Notes under the pieces: model-generated
Seen by the model: only the letters and a program-made list of their open reading frames with translations
Database searches by the model: none
What the model was told of the DNA's origin: nothing
Position numbers and translations under genes: made by a program
Source of the DNA: Chrysoperla carnea
Taxonomy: Eukaryota > Arthropoda > Insecta > Neuroptera > Chrysopidae
Assembly: GCF_905475395.1 (NCBI RefSeq)
Contig: NC_058337.1
Location: 87,042,368-87,106,367, forward strand
Length of the DNA stretch: 64,000 nt
Reading direction: 5' to 3'
Part shown: positions 26,076 through 41,400 of the stretch, piece by piece
Position numbering within the stretch: the stretch's first letter is position 1
Layout: every line of letters starts with the position of its first letter

Positions 26076-26447
26076 ATGCGTCCTAGAGTACGACGAAAAT
26101 ATTGGGATGTACCTGGAATTGGTTTTGCAACATGTTTATGTTTAGTGGCGGGTTGTGCAGCTGTTGCACTGGCACCGTGTGATAAATCACGTAGAATATT
26201 TACGGATTCATGGGGTGTTATTACAGATGGGCCATCCGGCTCAAATTATACAGAGAATTCACATTGTGAATGGCTGATAAAAGCTAATAATAGTAAACAA
26301 TTTATAACACTTAATTTTCATAATATGGGTACTGAGTGTTCGTATGATTATGTGTTTGTGTACGATGGTGATTCGTTTAAGTCCCCGTTATTGGGCAGCT
26401 TTAGTGGTAAAACTGATCCACAACAAATTTCAGCCACCTCGGGTTAT
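26076..26447 (+). CDS. Megf8: MEGF8 exon 1: signal peptide and most of CUB1
   Basis: 124 codons starting at ATG. A basic n-region (RPRVRRK) precedes a hydrophobic core (GIGFATCLCLVAGCAAVALA), then the CUB domain with HCEWLI, NFHNMGTECSYDYVFVYDGD and a final SGY. The donor GTAAGT follows at 26448, phase 0. The next exon completes the CUB strand. Confidence 0.93.
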
Positions 26448-29400
26448 GTAAGTTCTTTTTATTATCATTAAAACTTGTTTATTATTTTTTGTTCAAACTG
26501 ATTTACATAGTTGTTGATGTTAAACGTAGATTGCTAGATTATTGTTGCATAAGTACCTACATATAAAATTCCACAGCCGGCTCTAGTTATATTCGACCGC
26601 ACGGTTTGTCATGAAAGTGCAAGGTGCAAGGCACCAAGTAATAATGAAATTGCACAATATTTTGTAGGTCTATAGATTGTAGAATTTGCGTTTGACTTTT
26701 ATTTGTCCTGAGATTTTTCTTTGGTGTTCTAACATAATTTGATTTTGAGTGATGTAATAGTGATGCTTTTCTGAATTTTCTTTTTCTGCATACCTAACCT
26801 TTCAAATCGGAATTTGAGAAAAATATGCATTTCATGAAAATTAGACGATCTCAATTCTGTTAAATATAATTTGGTATGTGATTTTCTGGATGTCCGTATT
26901 CATTTCTTTCAGATAACGAATCTTTAATGGACACTCTTTTAAATTTTTGGTGCTTTATACTGGATGTATCAGAATAAATGGCCATTATTCGAGGAGCTAA
27001 TAGGGTATGCCTAAACAAACATTTAGGTGTAATAAACATGTGTCCGGAAACCGAATCTGTTCCGTTTTCGAAAAAATTTTCGAAATTTTTATTGGAAACA
27101 TTTTAATCTATTTGCTCTATCTTCAGCCGTTTGTTAAAGGTGCAGCTTTTTTGCTCTAATTTTAATATTTTTAAGAGAGAAATTTTTATTTTTCCCCCAA
27201 TTTCATAGATCAATTAGCCAATCGTAATTACTCTTATAAATTTGTAAAGTTTAGTTTGTTCAAAAACTATATTTTCGAAAACGCAACGGATTAGGTATAA
27301 ACACTGTTATATAAACACATTTATTTATAAAAAATGTTTTTAATCAAAATACCAATAAATTTTGTTCGAAACATTTTTGTTCCAAAATGCGACTGATTCG
27401 GTACAAATCTCAAAAAAGTTCTGTGAGTTGCTCCGAAGGAAGCAGTTCTCGAGGACATGTTTATTATCCGTTCCCATAAGTCCCTCGAATATTGATAATT
27501 TATTCTGATACACCCGGTAAATAACGTGGCCATTTTTATTTTTACTTAACACATTATCAAAATTCTGGAATTTGGTGTCACTAGTTAAATCAAAAATTAC
27601 AATACCTTCTTATATAAATCGTCTAGTATTAACTCTTATTTGAAAATGGGACAATTCTATAATAATCTAACGGTATAATCGTTATTTATTTATTTTTATT
27701 AATCTGTAACGTTTATTTTGTTAGAAAGTAACATCTTACTGCACAGGCCACACTTTGATCACGACTTCTTTTCATTCGATAACGAACTTAACCTGATCGA
27801 GATTGATCAATGAGTGTAAAAGCATTTTTAAAAGTTATAACTGATAACTCATGTTCTGGTCACTAGTACATTGCTTTTAAAAAAAGTAAATAGTTTAAAA
27901 CTTTAAATACATAGTTGATATGACCCCCTTTTGATTAATATTTATAGATAATAATACTTTCAAACAATGTTCATTTTAAATAATGGCGAGATGTAATTTT
28001 GATAAAAGAAATATTTGTTAAATATATAATAAAACAATTATGCAAATTAGTGGTGTGGATATATACCAGAGCATCATAGTAGTTAAATTATATTTTATTT
28101 ATACTTCTCTATAAATTATATCAATGAATATTAAAATTGAGTTAATCTTTATATTTATTAAAGAAGATCCCGTTCCAGACGTTTTTCCGAAACTGTACGA
28201 TTTCTGACGTACCTATCTATATAATTATGATAATAACTAGCTTGATACCCGCCCGCTTCACTGGGCTTAAAAGTAGGATCGATAGGTCTAAGGTTTCGGA
28301 CCCAAATATTCTTTATCTGACTCCTCGCAGACTTTTGCAAATAACATGAATAGAGATCGCCAAGTAGATGGTATAGTTCAATCGACAATATCCTGTCAAG
28401 AGATCCACCTCCTTCTCAACTGTAATCTAGTTAGTTTCAACCGAACACAAGAAATAATCTAATTGTGTTTATGTACATGCTGATTTGTCGGATGCCTTTC
28501 GCCAAATTCCAGTAATAAAGGTGGGTTTGTCATAACCACTTTTCGTTCGGTAAATTACGGAGTATCTTGCTATAGATATGACAGGCTCAGTTGGAATGGG
28601 AGTTTGGGGCAATCCCTGTCTTCTTGCCAACGTGTCCCGTACTTCGCCCCCTTTAACCTCAGAGGGGCTCGATTCTCAAATCAACCTGATTGTGCTATTC
28701 AGTGCCAGGTGGATCCGCAAAGCATTATTGACTATCCTTGTTTTGAATTTTGAAGCCTCAAGAGGTCAAAATATGGTCTGGCTATCTGAGAAAATGTGAA
28801 TATGTAATTCATGATTTTTGTATTCCCGAATAAATCATTGAACTATAAAATCGTTTTTTGGTGATTCCATAGATGATTCATAGTTTCGTTGTTGTTTTGG
28901 TACAACCCAAAATTTTTGCTTGAAAAACCGTCACGTATTGACAAAAAAAAATCGGTTCCTTTATTCTAGTTCCATAATTCTCCACATCAGAAATATCTCC
29001 GACCCCTGACACATCCGTGTTAAGAAACGGTCCGGGAGAACGTGGAAAGCTAGATACATCTCGATCCCAATCCTCGCGAAAAGAAACAATTTCCCAAAAT
29101 TTTCGCTCTTAACTTTAAATCGGAGTATGCGGAATTTTCACAAGTATGTGGCACAGTTTCTAATCTGCTCATAAAACTCACATGACCTGCATTTGTCATT
29201 TTTTGTCTTCTTTTTTTTTGGCTACGACTCCGTTCTTGTCCACTATACACACAGTTAAATATGTGCATTTGCTTTACGATCTTGGCTCTTGCACATTGGA
29301 AGACATTATTTGCCTTGCCTAGTCTGGTGATCACCCCAGTTTCATTTTACATCTAGGATGACGACCAGATGATCAATATCTGGTTAGCTACGGTTTGTGA

Positions 29401-32400
29401 CATTTGAATGCCAGATATGCTGATTATTCGTCAAGTAATTCTTCGTCTCGTTGTAAACAGGGTACAGTCTGTTTTTCCCGGTTTGACAAAAAGTTCTATG
29501 TCCATACATCAACGCTCCACGTAAGGGAGCACTTGTTACATCAAATCATAGATAGTGCCATCGTCTTTGTGACAAGAATGGCTATGTCATCAGCATAAAA
29601 ATCAAATATTCCCTAATTCCTTGAGACCGATTAGTAAGTTATCGACGATGCGACGGTGAAAGAACTCCACTCTGCGAACATCCTCTACCAACAAAACTGA
29701 TTGAAGATCTCTTTCAAGTTGTGATAATGTAAAGGCACAGCTAGAACTGGATTTAGTTCTTATAAGACCAGTGCTGAATGACTTCGTTATGATAAACTCC
29801 TGATCCAATGCTTGTTCTACTCAATTAATTTCAAATTTTTTCACAATGTAATTAAAACGATTGTTTTAATATTAAGTTTATGCTATTTGAGTGACTAATA
29901 ATAATTAATTTAATTAATTAAAGAGAAAAATATATAAATAAAAATTATGATTTTTGAATTATTTTTATTATCTAGAAAATCTTTCATTTTTATATAAAAT
30001 CAAAACATTTATTATTTTTATGAATTTCAAGGTTTTTGTTGCTAAATATCCTATAAATTTTATAATTAATACTTGCTTAGCTATTCTCGCATTTTCGTTC
30101 AATAAAATGAAAAGCTGTTATTTTAATTATTTTGATATTACTACGACCTTGAGTTTTTAGAACAAACAACGATACTTGGCGTGCAGTAACCTGTAGCAAC
30201 CAGTTTCTATCTTTTAGATTAAATAGAAAAATTTTTTTCCCTAAGTGCCCCTACAGAGTTTTCCGATTAACCGATCGTAATAAGGTTTTATAGTTATTCA
30301 ATCAGTATATAATAAGGAATGTATTTCTGTCAAAATTAGCGGGTCGGACTCCAAAAAATTGTCAATTAAAAAGTCGACATTGGCCGTGTTCCGATCGACC
30401 AATCGAAATTTTCTTCTAAATATTACTAAAGTGCAATATTAGGAATAATTTGATATAAAAATTTTGTATTTTTTTCCCGAAGTGGTCCTACAAAGTTTTC
30501 CGATGAACCGATCAAAAAAAGGTCTTATAGTTATTCAATCAGTACATAATAAAGAATGCGTTTCTTTCAAAATTAGTGGGGTCAGACGCCAAAAAATTTT
30601 CAGTTACAAAAAAATTTTTCGAAGTCATAGTTATGGCGTGTTTCGATACACCAATCGCAGTATTTTATTTCTAATTAGATTCCACTTACAGAAATATCTG
30701 GGAAATAAATGGAGGCTCTACACAGGGTGCATAAATACCTGTAAAAATTAAATCTCAGCTTTTTTCTGAAACTATAAATGATAAGAATTAGGAAAATGTG
30801 TGATGTTTTCGAATGTGTAACGATTGATCAAAATTACATACCAAACGCTTTCTGATTGTATAAAAAAGGTCAAGGAAGCCTCCTGAAAAAAATTTTATAG
30901 CTATAGATTCGATTCAAAGTATGTAGATTATAAAAAAAAGTTGAGAAAAATTCATCATTCTCTATTTGGATTTTCATTCTAAATTTTTACATTAAAAAAA
31001 TTTAAAAATTCGTTTCAAAGCATGTGTTCTAAACCATGTACAAATTGATTTTCTCACCTCAGTGCAGAAAGTGTCAACTTTCTGCCCACTGGGCAAAATA
31101 AAGTTGCCGCTTTCCGAAGCCATCGGGGAAAAGATAGTATACACACCACAGGAGCAAACGAAGAATGTCTCAGATTTCATGTTTGTCACCCTCGGCTTCG
31201 CTTCGGGCGACAATGAACATGAGATCTGAGACATTCTTTACTTTTACTCCCTAAATATGTAATATACTATAATATGACTAAGGTCAAAAATAGGATGTCA
31301 AATGTGAAAATGTGCTCTAGCGGAATCATTTCCAATGTTGTGTTTGTTTTTGTGATAATTTTTATCATTAATATTTGTATAAATCTTGCAATTTAAATGT
31401 TGCGCAGAAATAAGGAAATCTCGCTTTTGTTTATGCATAAATAAATAATAAATTATATTTTAATTGCTTATGTTAATGATGTTGTTTTTTTAAATTTAAT
31501 ATTAGTTCAAGAAATATTGATTTTGAGCTTAAAAATTTTGAAAAAATTCGCTGAAAATTGAAAATAATATTTTTAATTTGTTCACGTGGAGCTTGAGAAA
31601 ATTAGAAACTCAAAAATTAAAATTTGTAAAACATTTTCCTCAAACAATTTAAAAGCTATACTTTAATTGATTAAAAGTTAAATGTAAAAAATGTATCTGA
31701 CTGTAATTCTGTACATTTTCGTTTTTATACCATGTATAAATGAAATATTTCAAGGTATACTAAGTTTAGTGCCAAGTTTGTAACGCTTAAAAATATTGAT
31801 ACAACCAACAAAATTTTGGTATAGATGATCATAATTTCCGGTTGTGTGTCTAAATGTTTGTCTGACCGTCCGTCCGTCTGTCAACACGATAACTCAAAAA
31901 AGAAAAGAGATATCAAGCTGAAATTTTTATATAGCATGCTCAGGATGTAAAAAGTGAGGTCGAGTTTGTAAATGAGCAACATAGATAAAAGTCTTGGATT
32001 TCGTAAGGCCTATCTAGTAAACCGTTAGATTAAATGAAAAAAATGTCCATATAAAAAAAAATAAACAACTTTTGTTTTAAACATTTTTTCGTACAAACAT
32101 CATTGTTTACCCGTGAAAGCGCTAATTAGGTTAGAACAAATATTGTATGTATACATGTATTGTATTGTATCAAGTACTAGCTGTGAACTACTCACTTCGT
32201 TGCGCAACTTCAATTTCAAATAAAAATATTATTGTGTTATAACCTTCACTTCATATGCCGTCACTTACCCTCCTTTTGTTCACAATTTCTTTTAATCTCT
32301 CAAACCTTGATGTTACACAAACCTTCCTCTTGAATTACTCTGTCTATTAAAAAAAACCGAATCAAAATCCGTTGCGCTGTTTTAAAAATCTTATTACTTT

Positions 32401-35400
32401 GTGTGTAAGAGTGACTATCTTTCGTTACTTACATGACGTAAAAAAACAAACGATTGAGTAATCAAAACTGCCTGTACATGGTATTTCAACAATTTAACTT
32501 TTTAGTCAATTGTTTTTTTATTACACTTGTTTATTCGATTTTCTAGCATCCAAATAAGCTGAGATATGCTACATTTTATGATATATACTTTTTATCATGT
32601 TATTGTATAAGCTAATTTTAACAGTTTGATAACACGAAAATCGTACGTTTAATTGAAAAGAGTATGATATCATTAAAAGTAATGCACACTTTCACTGAAA
32701 AAATAACCCTTTCATTGCTATATGGCTTATTAAATGAGACAATTTGTCTCCGAGGTGCTAAAATTTTTGAGATGAGTTAATTAGTTTTTTCTCTATTGCT
32801 TGTGCTATATTTCATTTGAAATATTGTACAGCATATCATATTGGTAGGTATCAGTATAGGTATATGTCAATTAGTGAACATAAAAAAAATCACTTTATGG
32901 AAATGAATTTACACAAATATAGCCAAAGGCTAGATATGGCCGCCTCACCGTCACGATAATAATAATAATAATAATAATAATAATAGGTAATAATGAAAAA
33001 AACAATGCATTTATAATTAGTTTTCAATTAAACTACCTTACTCCAAGGTTTTTTAAATATTTTTTATACATTTTAAGTACTAGACGATAAAGAAAATTTT
33101 GTAATTTTATAACTTTCATATTTAGAAAAAAATTTATCAAGCCCAAAAAATTTCATAATGGTTTTTCCTCATATTTTTGCTTGAAAAGCAATTTAACTTA
33201 CTTGCTTTTCACGATTTTTTAAACACCTTTGATAAACAACTAGTTATACCTGTATTTCAGAAATAAATACTACAATGTTGTCCCCAAGAGCTCGAATTAT
33301 ACCGAACATTGCCATTCCGATTTTAATCACATACTTAAGAAATTTTTGACAGATTCATTGTACTCTATCGTCGAATTTGTTCAAGTTGCAGTTTGATGGG
33401 GGACATTATGTTCTGACATCAGATTAGATCGAGATTTCCAGGTTGCTTTTATAGTTAATTTAGATCCTAAAAAGTAAGAGATAGTACAACTAATAACACA
33501 TCGGATTCGCAATCAGCAACCAAAAATACCTCCTAATACACACAATAAATACTTAATTTGCAGTTTTTGTGCCAAAAAAGTGAAATTCGTCCAAAAATGT
33601 CACGATTTTCGGAAGATGGACAGGATCAATTTAATCGGACATCGGATTGAGCAAAGTTTGGAAAGTTTGCCGTTTTATGTCAAAAAAGAAAAATTCTTGG
33701 CAAAAGATGGCACGGTTTTCGGAATACGTGACAGAATCCGTTTACCTGACTTCAGGTTCATAATCAGTTACCAAAAATACCTCCTAGAAAACAGTTTAGT
33801 AATACTTAGTTTTCCGTTTCTGTGACAAAAAGAAGGAAAGGAATTTTGGGTCAAAAACGGCATGATTTTTGAAATACGTTACAGAATTAGTGTAATATGA
33901 CGTCGGATTCGTATTCAGCGACCAAAAATACCTACTAGATAACAGTTTTTTAGCCAAAATAACCATTTCAAAAATATGTGGGCAAATTTGCCCCCCGCTA
34001 GAGCCCTATGAATCTTTTCTGACTAGGTTAAGTTGACTGAATGTTCCTTGGAGTCCTATAAACATGTTAAAAAAAGTTTCATTCAAATCGGTGCTGCTTC
34101 CCCACTTTCGACACTTTTTTGCGGCTTATTAATTATATTAAGATAGAATAACACTTTAAATTAGAAAGTTGATCCTCATAAAAAAATTAGCATTTTTTAT
34201 TTAAAACATTTTTCCGAAAATCGTTAGCTATCGAAGGAAATACGACAATTTTTTGTTTGAAACATTTTTTCTAAAACCGAATGTGGCGAGTCCATTAAAA
34301 ACGCAGAAATTCATTAATACTTTTTGCTAAAAATTTATGCTAAGAATGACCTGTATTAAAGTTGTTAAATGATAATAACTAATAAAATGTATACTTTTTT
34401 TCCAGATGCTGATATTACTCTACAGTGATACAAATTATGCCCTACATGGTTTTCGTGCTGAATTCTCTGTAACGGAATGCCCAAATAATTGTTCAACACA
34501 TGGCGTATGTGTTGATCATAAATGTTATTGTTTCAATAATTGGGGTGGTACAGATTGTTCGCGTGAATTATGTCCTGACGGTTGTGGTAGCGTCGAAAAT
34601 CGAGGCCACTGTAATCAAACTCATTGTAAGTGTATAAATGGTTATTCAGGCCAAGCATGCAGTTTACATAAACATGATACAAATGGTAATAAATGGCATT
34701 GGTTAACACAATCTGGCATCGGTTTATCACCAAGAGCTGCTCATACCGCTGTTTATATAAATTATACTGATTCACTGTATGTGTTTGGTGGATATAATTT
34801 GAATAAAGTATTAGATTCGTTAGAAGTGTATAATTTTCACACAAGTCGTTGGGAAGATGAAAATGGAGAGCCGTTGCACGTACATAATTCTGATTCATCA
34901 CATCCATCTGATCCGTCATCGATATCGGCTTTATTTGAAAAAATTCGTCCAGAAAATGAACAAAATTGGGGTGTTGTTGGTCGAAATACTTTTTTTCGAT
35001 CGTTTATATATTCAATTAACAGTAATTTAACAAATATATTAGGACAACAACGAAAATCACGGAGTATACTTGAAGACGATATCCAACGTCCAGAAGCAAG
35101 ATATGGTCATGCAGCGTGTGCAATTTTAAATACTTTTGTCGTATATGGCGGTAAATTATCTAGTGGTAATCTATCAAATGAATTGTGGATGTACAATATT
35201 TTAACGAAAAAATGGGAGTTAAAAGCGGTTAATTCAAAATTACAACCTCCGGCATTAACTCGACACACTTTAACATTGGCAAATGATTACCTGTATTTGT
35301 TTGGTGGAAGTACTTCAGATGGAGAATTTTCGTCCACACTTTTTAAAATACGTGTTTTTATCGATCTAGAAACTAATAATGTTGATATTGATGAAAATTG

Positions 35401-38400
35401 GGAAATTGTTTATTCACGTGGTGGTAAAAATTTGGATATACGTTTAGTGGCACATTCAACTGTTTATTATGCTGCAACAAATTCATTAATTGTCTATGGT
35501 GGAGTAGCAGCGGGTGTAGCACGATTTTCAAAATTATCAGACCGTATGTTAACGTTTCATATTGAAAATCGTCATTGGAGTGAATTACATTACCCACGCG
35601 AACATTTACGTGAACGATATGTGCCCAGGGAGAGAGCTTTTCATACGGCAAATATTATAGGTAAATATTAAAACGATCAATTAATGCATTCCTGAAATTG
35701 ATGATAGTAGACTATACAGATTGAACCATTTTAATATATTACGACTAATAGCTTGTTCTTTAATTAACCAATCAAAAAATAACTTTAAAAATGATACAGA
35801 GTTTGATGGAGTCATCATTTTCTGACATTAGATTGAACGTAGTTCTCCAGGTTGCTTTAATAGTCAATTTAGAATCTAAAAAGTAAGAGATATAATAACA
35901 CTTTAAATTAAAAAGTTGATCCTTATAAAAAACTAACTAACATTTTTTAAAAATCGTTAGCTATCGGAAAAATATGTCATTGTTGCACTTAATCGAAAGA
36001 AAACACGCTAACTACAGATAAATATACTTAAGCCAAAAGTTGTCAAGGACAATAGAGGACATTCACCTGTATTCATGACTTTGATCTGAAATTTAAATTT
36101 TAAAGTCATTTGACCTTGATTTTCTAATGATGAAATGAATGAAAATTTACCTGAGCTTAAAAGTTATTAACACAGACGAATGACCTTTAATGTCCTTGAT
36201 AACTTCTGTTTAAAAAATTTTTCTATATCTCGTATTTTCTTTCGAATAAATATAATAACGGCATATTCTCGCATTTTCTCGGAAAGCGAAAGAAAGATTT
36301 TCGAAAAAAATGTTTAAATAAAAAAATATTCGTTTTTTTATGAGGATTAACTTTCTAATTTAAAGTACTATTCTATCTTTTACTTTTTAAGATCTAAATT
36401 GACTGTTAAAGCAATACCTGGAGAACTAGGCCCAATCTTATGTCAGAACATGATGTCCCCCCATCAAAGTCTGCAACTTTTATTTAAATTATTTTTTGAT
36501 TGCTTAACTACAAAACGAGCTATTAGCCATAATAGATTAAGATGGTCCACCTTATATAGGTAGAGGTAGGCGGGAAAACTTTGGGTATTTTTAAATTTTG
36601 TGGCTTGTTAAATCGGAATTTCAAGGTTGCCAACCTGAAACCAGGTTCAGTTGTTTTTTTTTTTACTAGCAGGCTTTTTATATGTAAAATTTCTTAACTT
36701 TTTAGGAAATTATCTAATCGTATTTGGAGGATATTCACATCGTCACAATAAGGAAGAAATATGTTATGACAATCAAATGTATTTGTACCATTTGGGATGC
36801 CATGCATGGGTAAATCCAGATGTACTGGGACGTAACAATGATTCTCGTTATCCCAAGAAACAAGGAATGTTTGCGCATGCTTCAAGTATACGTGGTGGTA
36901 ACACATTAATTCTTGTCGGTGGATATCATGGTAATGTAAATGGTGATTTATTTGCATATGTTGTACCACCTAGTGTTGGTAAACGTGAGGGTAAATCAGC
37001 CGATTGGGAAGCAGCATGCCCAAAACATCGTAGCTATGCTGAATGTTCAGCTGATCCTGAGTGTGGTTGGTGTTCAGCCGATGAATTATGTTATGGTCGT
37101 ACGGTGGGTGCAAATAATTGTACCACAAATTTACAAAGTACACGATGTCCAGGCATTTGTCCTGCATTAGGTGATTGTCATTCATGTTTGGTACATGGGA
37201 ATCCATTATCTACTTTTGTAACACCGTTATCCGTTGCTAATAAATTGGGATTAAGTCACTGTACTTGGTGTGTACAGAACGCAAGGTGTCATCATAAAGA
37301 TGGTAAGTAGTCATTAAGTCTTTAAAAGGTCTTCACAACGCTTTACCACATATAGCTTAGCTCAAAATAAGTCGATTTAGCTACACTTGCTATAATAAAA
37401 GTTGCTCCGTTTTGGCGCTATAGAAGTTGAAATTTTGAAATCGTTTTTCTTCCATAACTTTAGATGAAATTATTATTTATTTAATTTGGATGAATTTTTG
37501 TTTACTTTCCCCTAATAGAATAGAGATTTACATAGAGAAAATTCCAAGAAATAACCAATAGAAAAGTCAACAATCTTTTAAAGATAATTATATATAAATT
37601 TTTGTTTTAGATAATTATGGCGTTTGCGGAGTACGTGAAGATACGTCAGCTCAAGTCCCCGGTTGGTGGGGTATGAAAGGTACCGAAGTAATATACCCGG
37701 GACAATGTCGTGAATTAGACAAACGTCCCGGTTTAACATTCTTAAAATACTTATATCCAGCAAATTGGTCACAACCAGATTATGTAGCAATTATAAATGC
37801 AACCACAGTTGATTTTAATGTTGCATCAAAATCAGCAACACGAACAGAGTTAGCATTAAACGGGGAAATGGTTGCGAGATTACGTGGATTTTTACGGCCT
37901 CCATTCCCATATCCAATGAATACAGAAGTATTACGTATATGTGTCAGTTATTCAAGTGCTATATTACGTTTAACGCATGGTACTAATACATTTTCCACAA
38001 ATTTAACAGCCGATTTAAGCAGTGGAAATATTTGTAAAAATGAATCATGGCCATCACAAATACCCCTTGTGGAAAAAGATCAACGTTTTGCTGTTGATTT
38101 CGAATCGCATAAATCTGGACCTTATAGTACACATCAACAAAGTAAAATGGAATTAATGCATTTTCAAGCACAAGATACACCAAAAGTATTTACATTCGAG
38201 TATTTAGAACCGTTTGCATCGGATGGCAGTACGTGCAATCAATACGATAACTGTTTACATTGTTTAACAGATTCTTCTTGCGGATGGTGTGAATTAAATA
38301 ATAAATGTTTGTTGCGAAGTGAAAATGAAACTGAAAGTTGTGCTGTGGACGGTGATTGGCGATATTTAACATTACAGCCAAGTTCTTGTGCGAATTGTTC

Positions 38401-41400
38401 GAATTATATTTCATGTGAAAAATGTATATCATCGGGCTTATGTGAATGGTGGGCTGAAGATGCATTATGTGCTCGATTAGGACGTGCACCACGGGCTGTC
38501 AAAACTCTAGACGCATGCCCAGTAGCCTGCCATGCTCGCCAAACGTGTTCAGCTTGTTTAGACGAACGTGGTCGATGTGTTTGGTGTGAAGCAACTCAGC
38601 AATGTTTTAGTTTTTCCGTATACACAAGTGAATATCAGTTCGGGCTATGCAGAGAATGGTTGGATCAATCATTATTAACTGTTTCACCAGACTCATCAAC
38701 AGGTGTGACATCTCCCAGACCTGTTGAACAATGCAAATCGTGTTCACATAATTTAAATTGCTCAACTTGTTTGAGATCTTTAAGTTGTGGTTGGTGTTAT
38801 AGCCGTACAAACCCCATTCAGGGTGCATGTGTATCTGGAGATTTTAATCAACCCTACACACAATGTTCTGAGGTTTTAAATACAGCCGAAGCATTATGGT
38901 CCTATGCACAATGTCCAGATGTAGACGAATGTCGATTAGGCTTGCATAACTGCCACCCAGAAGCTGAATGTACAAATACTCATGGCTCGTACAGTTGCCA
39001 ATGTAAACGTGGTTTCTACGGTGATGGTCAATCTTCATGTATACGGACATGTTACAACGTATGTGTTCATGGTAAATGTTTAGGTGCTCCTGATTATACA
39101 TGTAAATGTGATCTAGGATGGGATGGGCCAGATTGTTCGATAAATTGTGGATGTAATAATCATTCAACGTGTACTCAAGGTATCGGTAAATGTGATGCCT
39201 GCCAAAATTGGACAACAGGAGAATTTTGCGAACAATGTTTGCCAGGTAGTTATGGTAATGCAACCACATCACAAGGATGCCATAGTTGTGATTGTAATGG
39301 GCACGGTATTGCTGATCTCGGATATTGTGATTCAATAACTGGTGTATGTTATTGTGAGGGAAATACTGAAGGTGATCGATGTCAAAAGTGTAAAGATAAG
39401 TATTATGGGGATCCTCGTAATGGAGGACAATGTTATTATGAATGCCACGCTCGTGGTATGTTAAGCGGAATTAAAAGTCAAGGTATAGGGTCGCGACAGT
39501 CACATAAACCGTTACGTGGTGAACCCACCCGTGAATGTTTATGGGTTGTTAGCCCTGACACGAAAAAATCTACGATCATTCAATTAAGTATAAATGCAAG
39601 CGAGTTGAATGTTACATGTGGCCGTAATGCAATTTATGTGTATGACGGTTTGCCTGATTTGACTGGGAATGTCAATGGACAGCAAAATCAATTGGTAGGA
39701 GTATTTTGTAGTCAAGATGCTGAGCCACCGTTGTTAGTTGAAGGTCGATCTGGTTACCTAACTGTACATTATAAACAAAGTACTCCAGAAGAAGGTTTTA
39801 GTGCTACATATGAAATTTTGGTATGCGATGAAGATTGTCCTGCTCCAAGAATATGTAAAAACGGACAATGTGCATGTCCGGATGGATTTAGGGGCTCAAA
39901 GTGTGAAAAAGAGCTGTGCGTGAATAATTGTAGCTCTGAACTGAGCCAAGGTACGTGTGATTTAAGCTATGGTCGATGTTTGTGTAATAAAGGGTGGGGT
40001 GGAGCCGATTGCTCGGTGAAATTATCAAATACCCAATTAGTTTTTACCGAACTATTCGATACACAACGATTAGCTGATAATTTAGAACATTTACGTAATG
40101 TTTTACCTCGTTTTGGACATACGCTAGTTGCCGATCGACGTGGTTCGTTATGGATGTTTGGCGGATACTCCTTGTCCCATGGACCATTAAATGATTTGCG
40201 TTTGTTTGACACACGAAATATTACATGGATGCAAGTTACTGTAGAATCGACACCCGACGCAAAAATGCCTTTAGGGCGATATTTTCATGCTGCAGAAATT
40301 GTACCATCTCAACAGTCCATATATGTTTACGGTGGTTTAACTGGTCGTAAATTGAACAACACATTAAATGATTTTTGGCAGTTTAATATCCACAATCAAC
40401 GTTGGAGTGAAGTGGATACGCCTGACGATAATAAACAATGGCCACCAAATTTGGCTGGACATACCTTAACATTAAAATTGACTGACGATGAAGAAAAATT
40501 GATTTTAATTGGTGGATTTTCACCGAATAGTGGATTTTTGGGTGATATTTGGGAATGGGATATAAGTAAAGGTCAGTGGCTATTAATTGAAACACAAGGT
40601 GCCGTACCTGTAGGATTGGCTGGGCATAGTACTGTATATCATAGTCCTTCCCAGACATTTTTCGTTTTTGGTGGTTATTCATTTGAAAATGGAGTTGTGG
40701 AATTGTCCAATAATTTGTATACGTTTCATTATCCAACAAAAGTGTGGAGTTTATTATTTAATCCACCGTATCAAATGATGGTAAGATTAATTCTTTTTTG
40801 GTAAAGGATCTTGTCCACAAAAATAAAATAATAATAATAATAATAATAATAAAACTAAATAAAATTATCAAAAATTAATAATTTAAAAGTCTAGTTGCTC
40901 CAAAGCATGGATTTTTTAATGTGTCAGTTATACTTTCTAAAAATGTTTTTAAAAACGCTTTGGACATTTCTTTTCATTGCTTACAGTAAGTAAAATTGAC
41001 TTTTATTAGGATCATATGCTTGAACATAGAAAACTTATTTAGACATTATCAGTTTATTTGATTGGTGGAAAAACTGTGGAAAGATCTATTGTCAAAATTA
41101 TTTAATTTTTAAAATGTTGTTATTTGTAATGTATTTTTTAGCCTTTAAGAAGATTTTTACATTCAGCAGTAACAACAGATGATTTCATGTTGGTTTTTGG
41201 TGGTCGAGCTAAGCCAAATATCAGTAACGATATATTATTAGCTTATGTTTATGCTTGTAATTTATGGGTTCGTCTTGTATCACATGGTAAGAAACTTCAA
41301 TACAATCATGTAAAATAAAATAACATCTCAGATAGGTTAGGCCACGTTTAAGGGTTGGGATTGACAATCCTTAAACTCTTTTATAATCATTTGGCTAGCA

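Larger units (their letters stand above)
26448..34405 (+). other. MEGF8 intron 1 (7.96 kb), repeat-filled
   Basis: Bounded by GTAAGT and TTTTTTCCAG. It contains an inverted-repeat element (26955-27525), a degenerate LINE reverse transcriptase on the minus strand (28400-29830), a tandem duplication (30230-30690), a hairpin (31161-31237), an E1 copy (31725-32525), an (AAT)n run, and pieces of the 35737 element. No host exon is seen inside. Confidence 0.9.

Noticed and set aside
28158-28388. 76-codon minus frame
   Set aside because: It reads through a dispersed-repeat motif (CTTGATACCCGCCCGCTTC), so the peptide is a by-product.
33580-33825. 81-codon plus frame
   Set aside because: It lies in internally repeated ~150-bp units whose other copies do not keep the frame.
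34533-40739. Several 60-163-codon minus-strand frames opposite MEGF8 exons 2 to 4
   Set aside because: Antisense shadows of long coding exons, with low-complexity His/Tyr/Asn composition.
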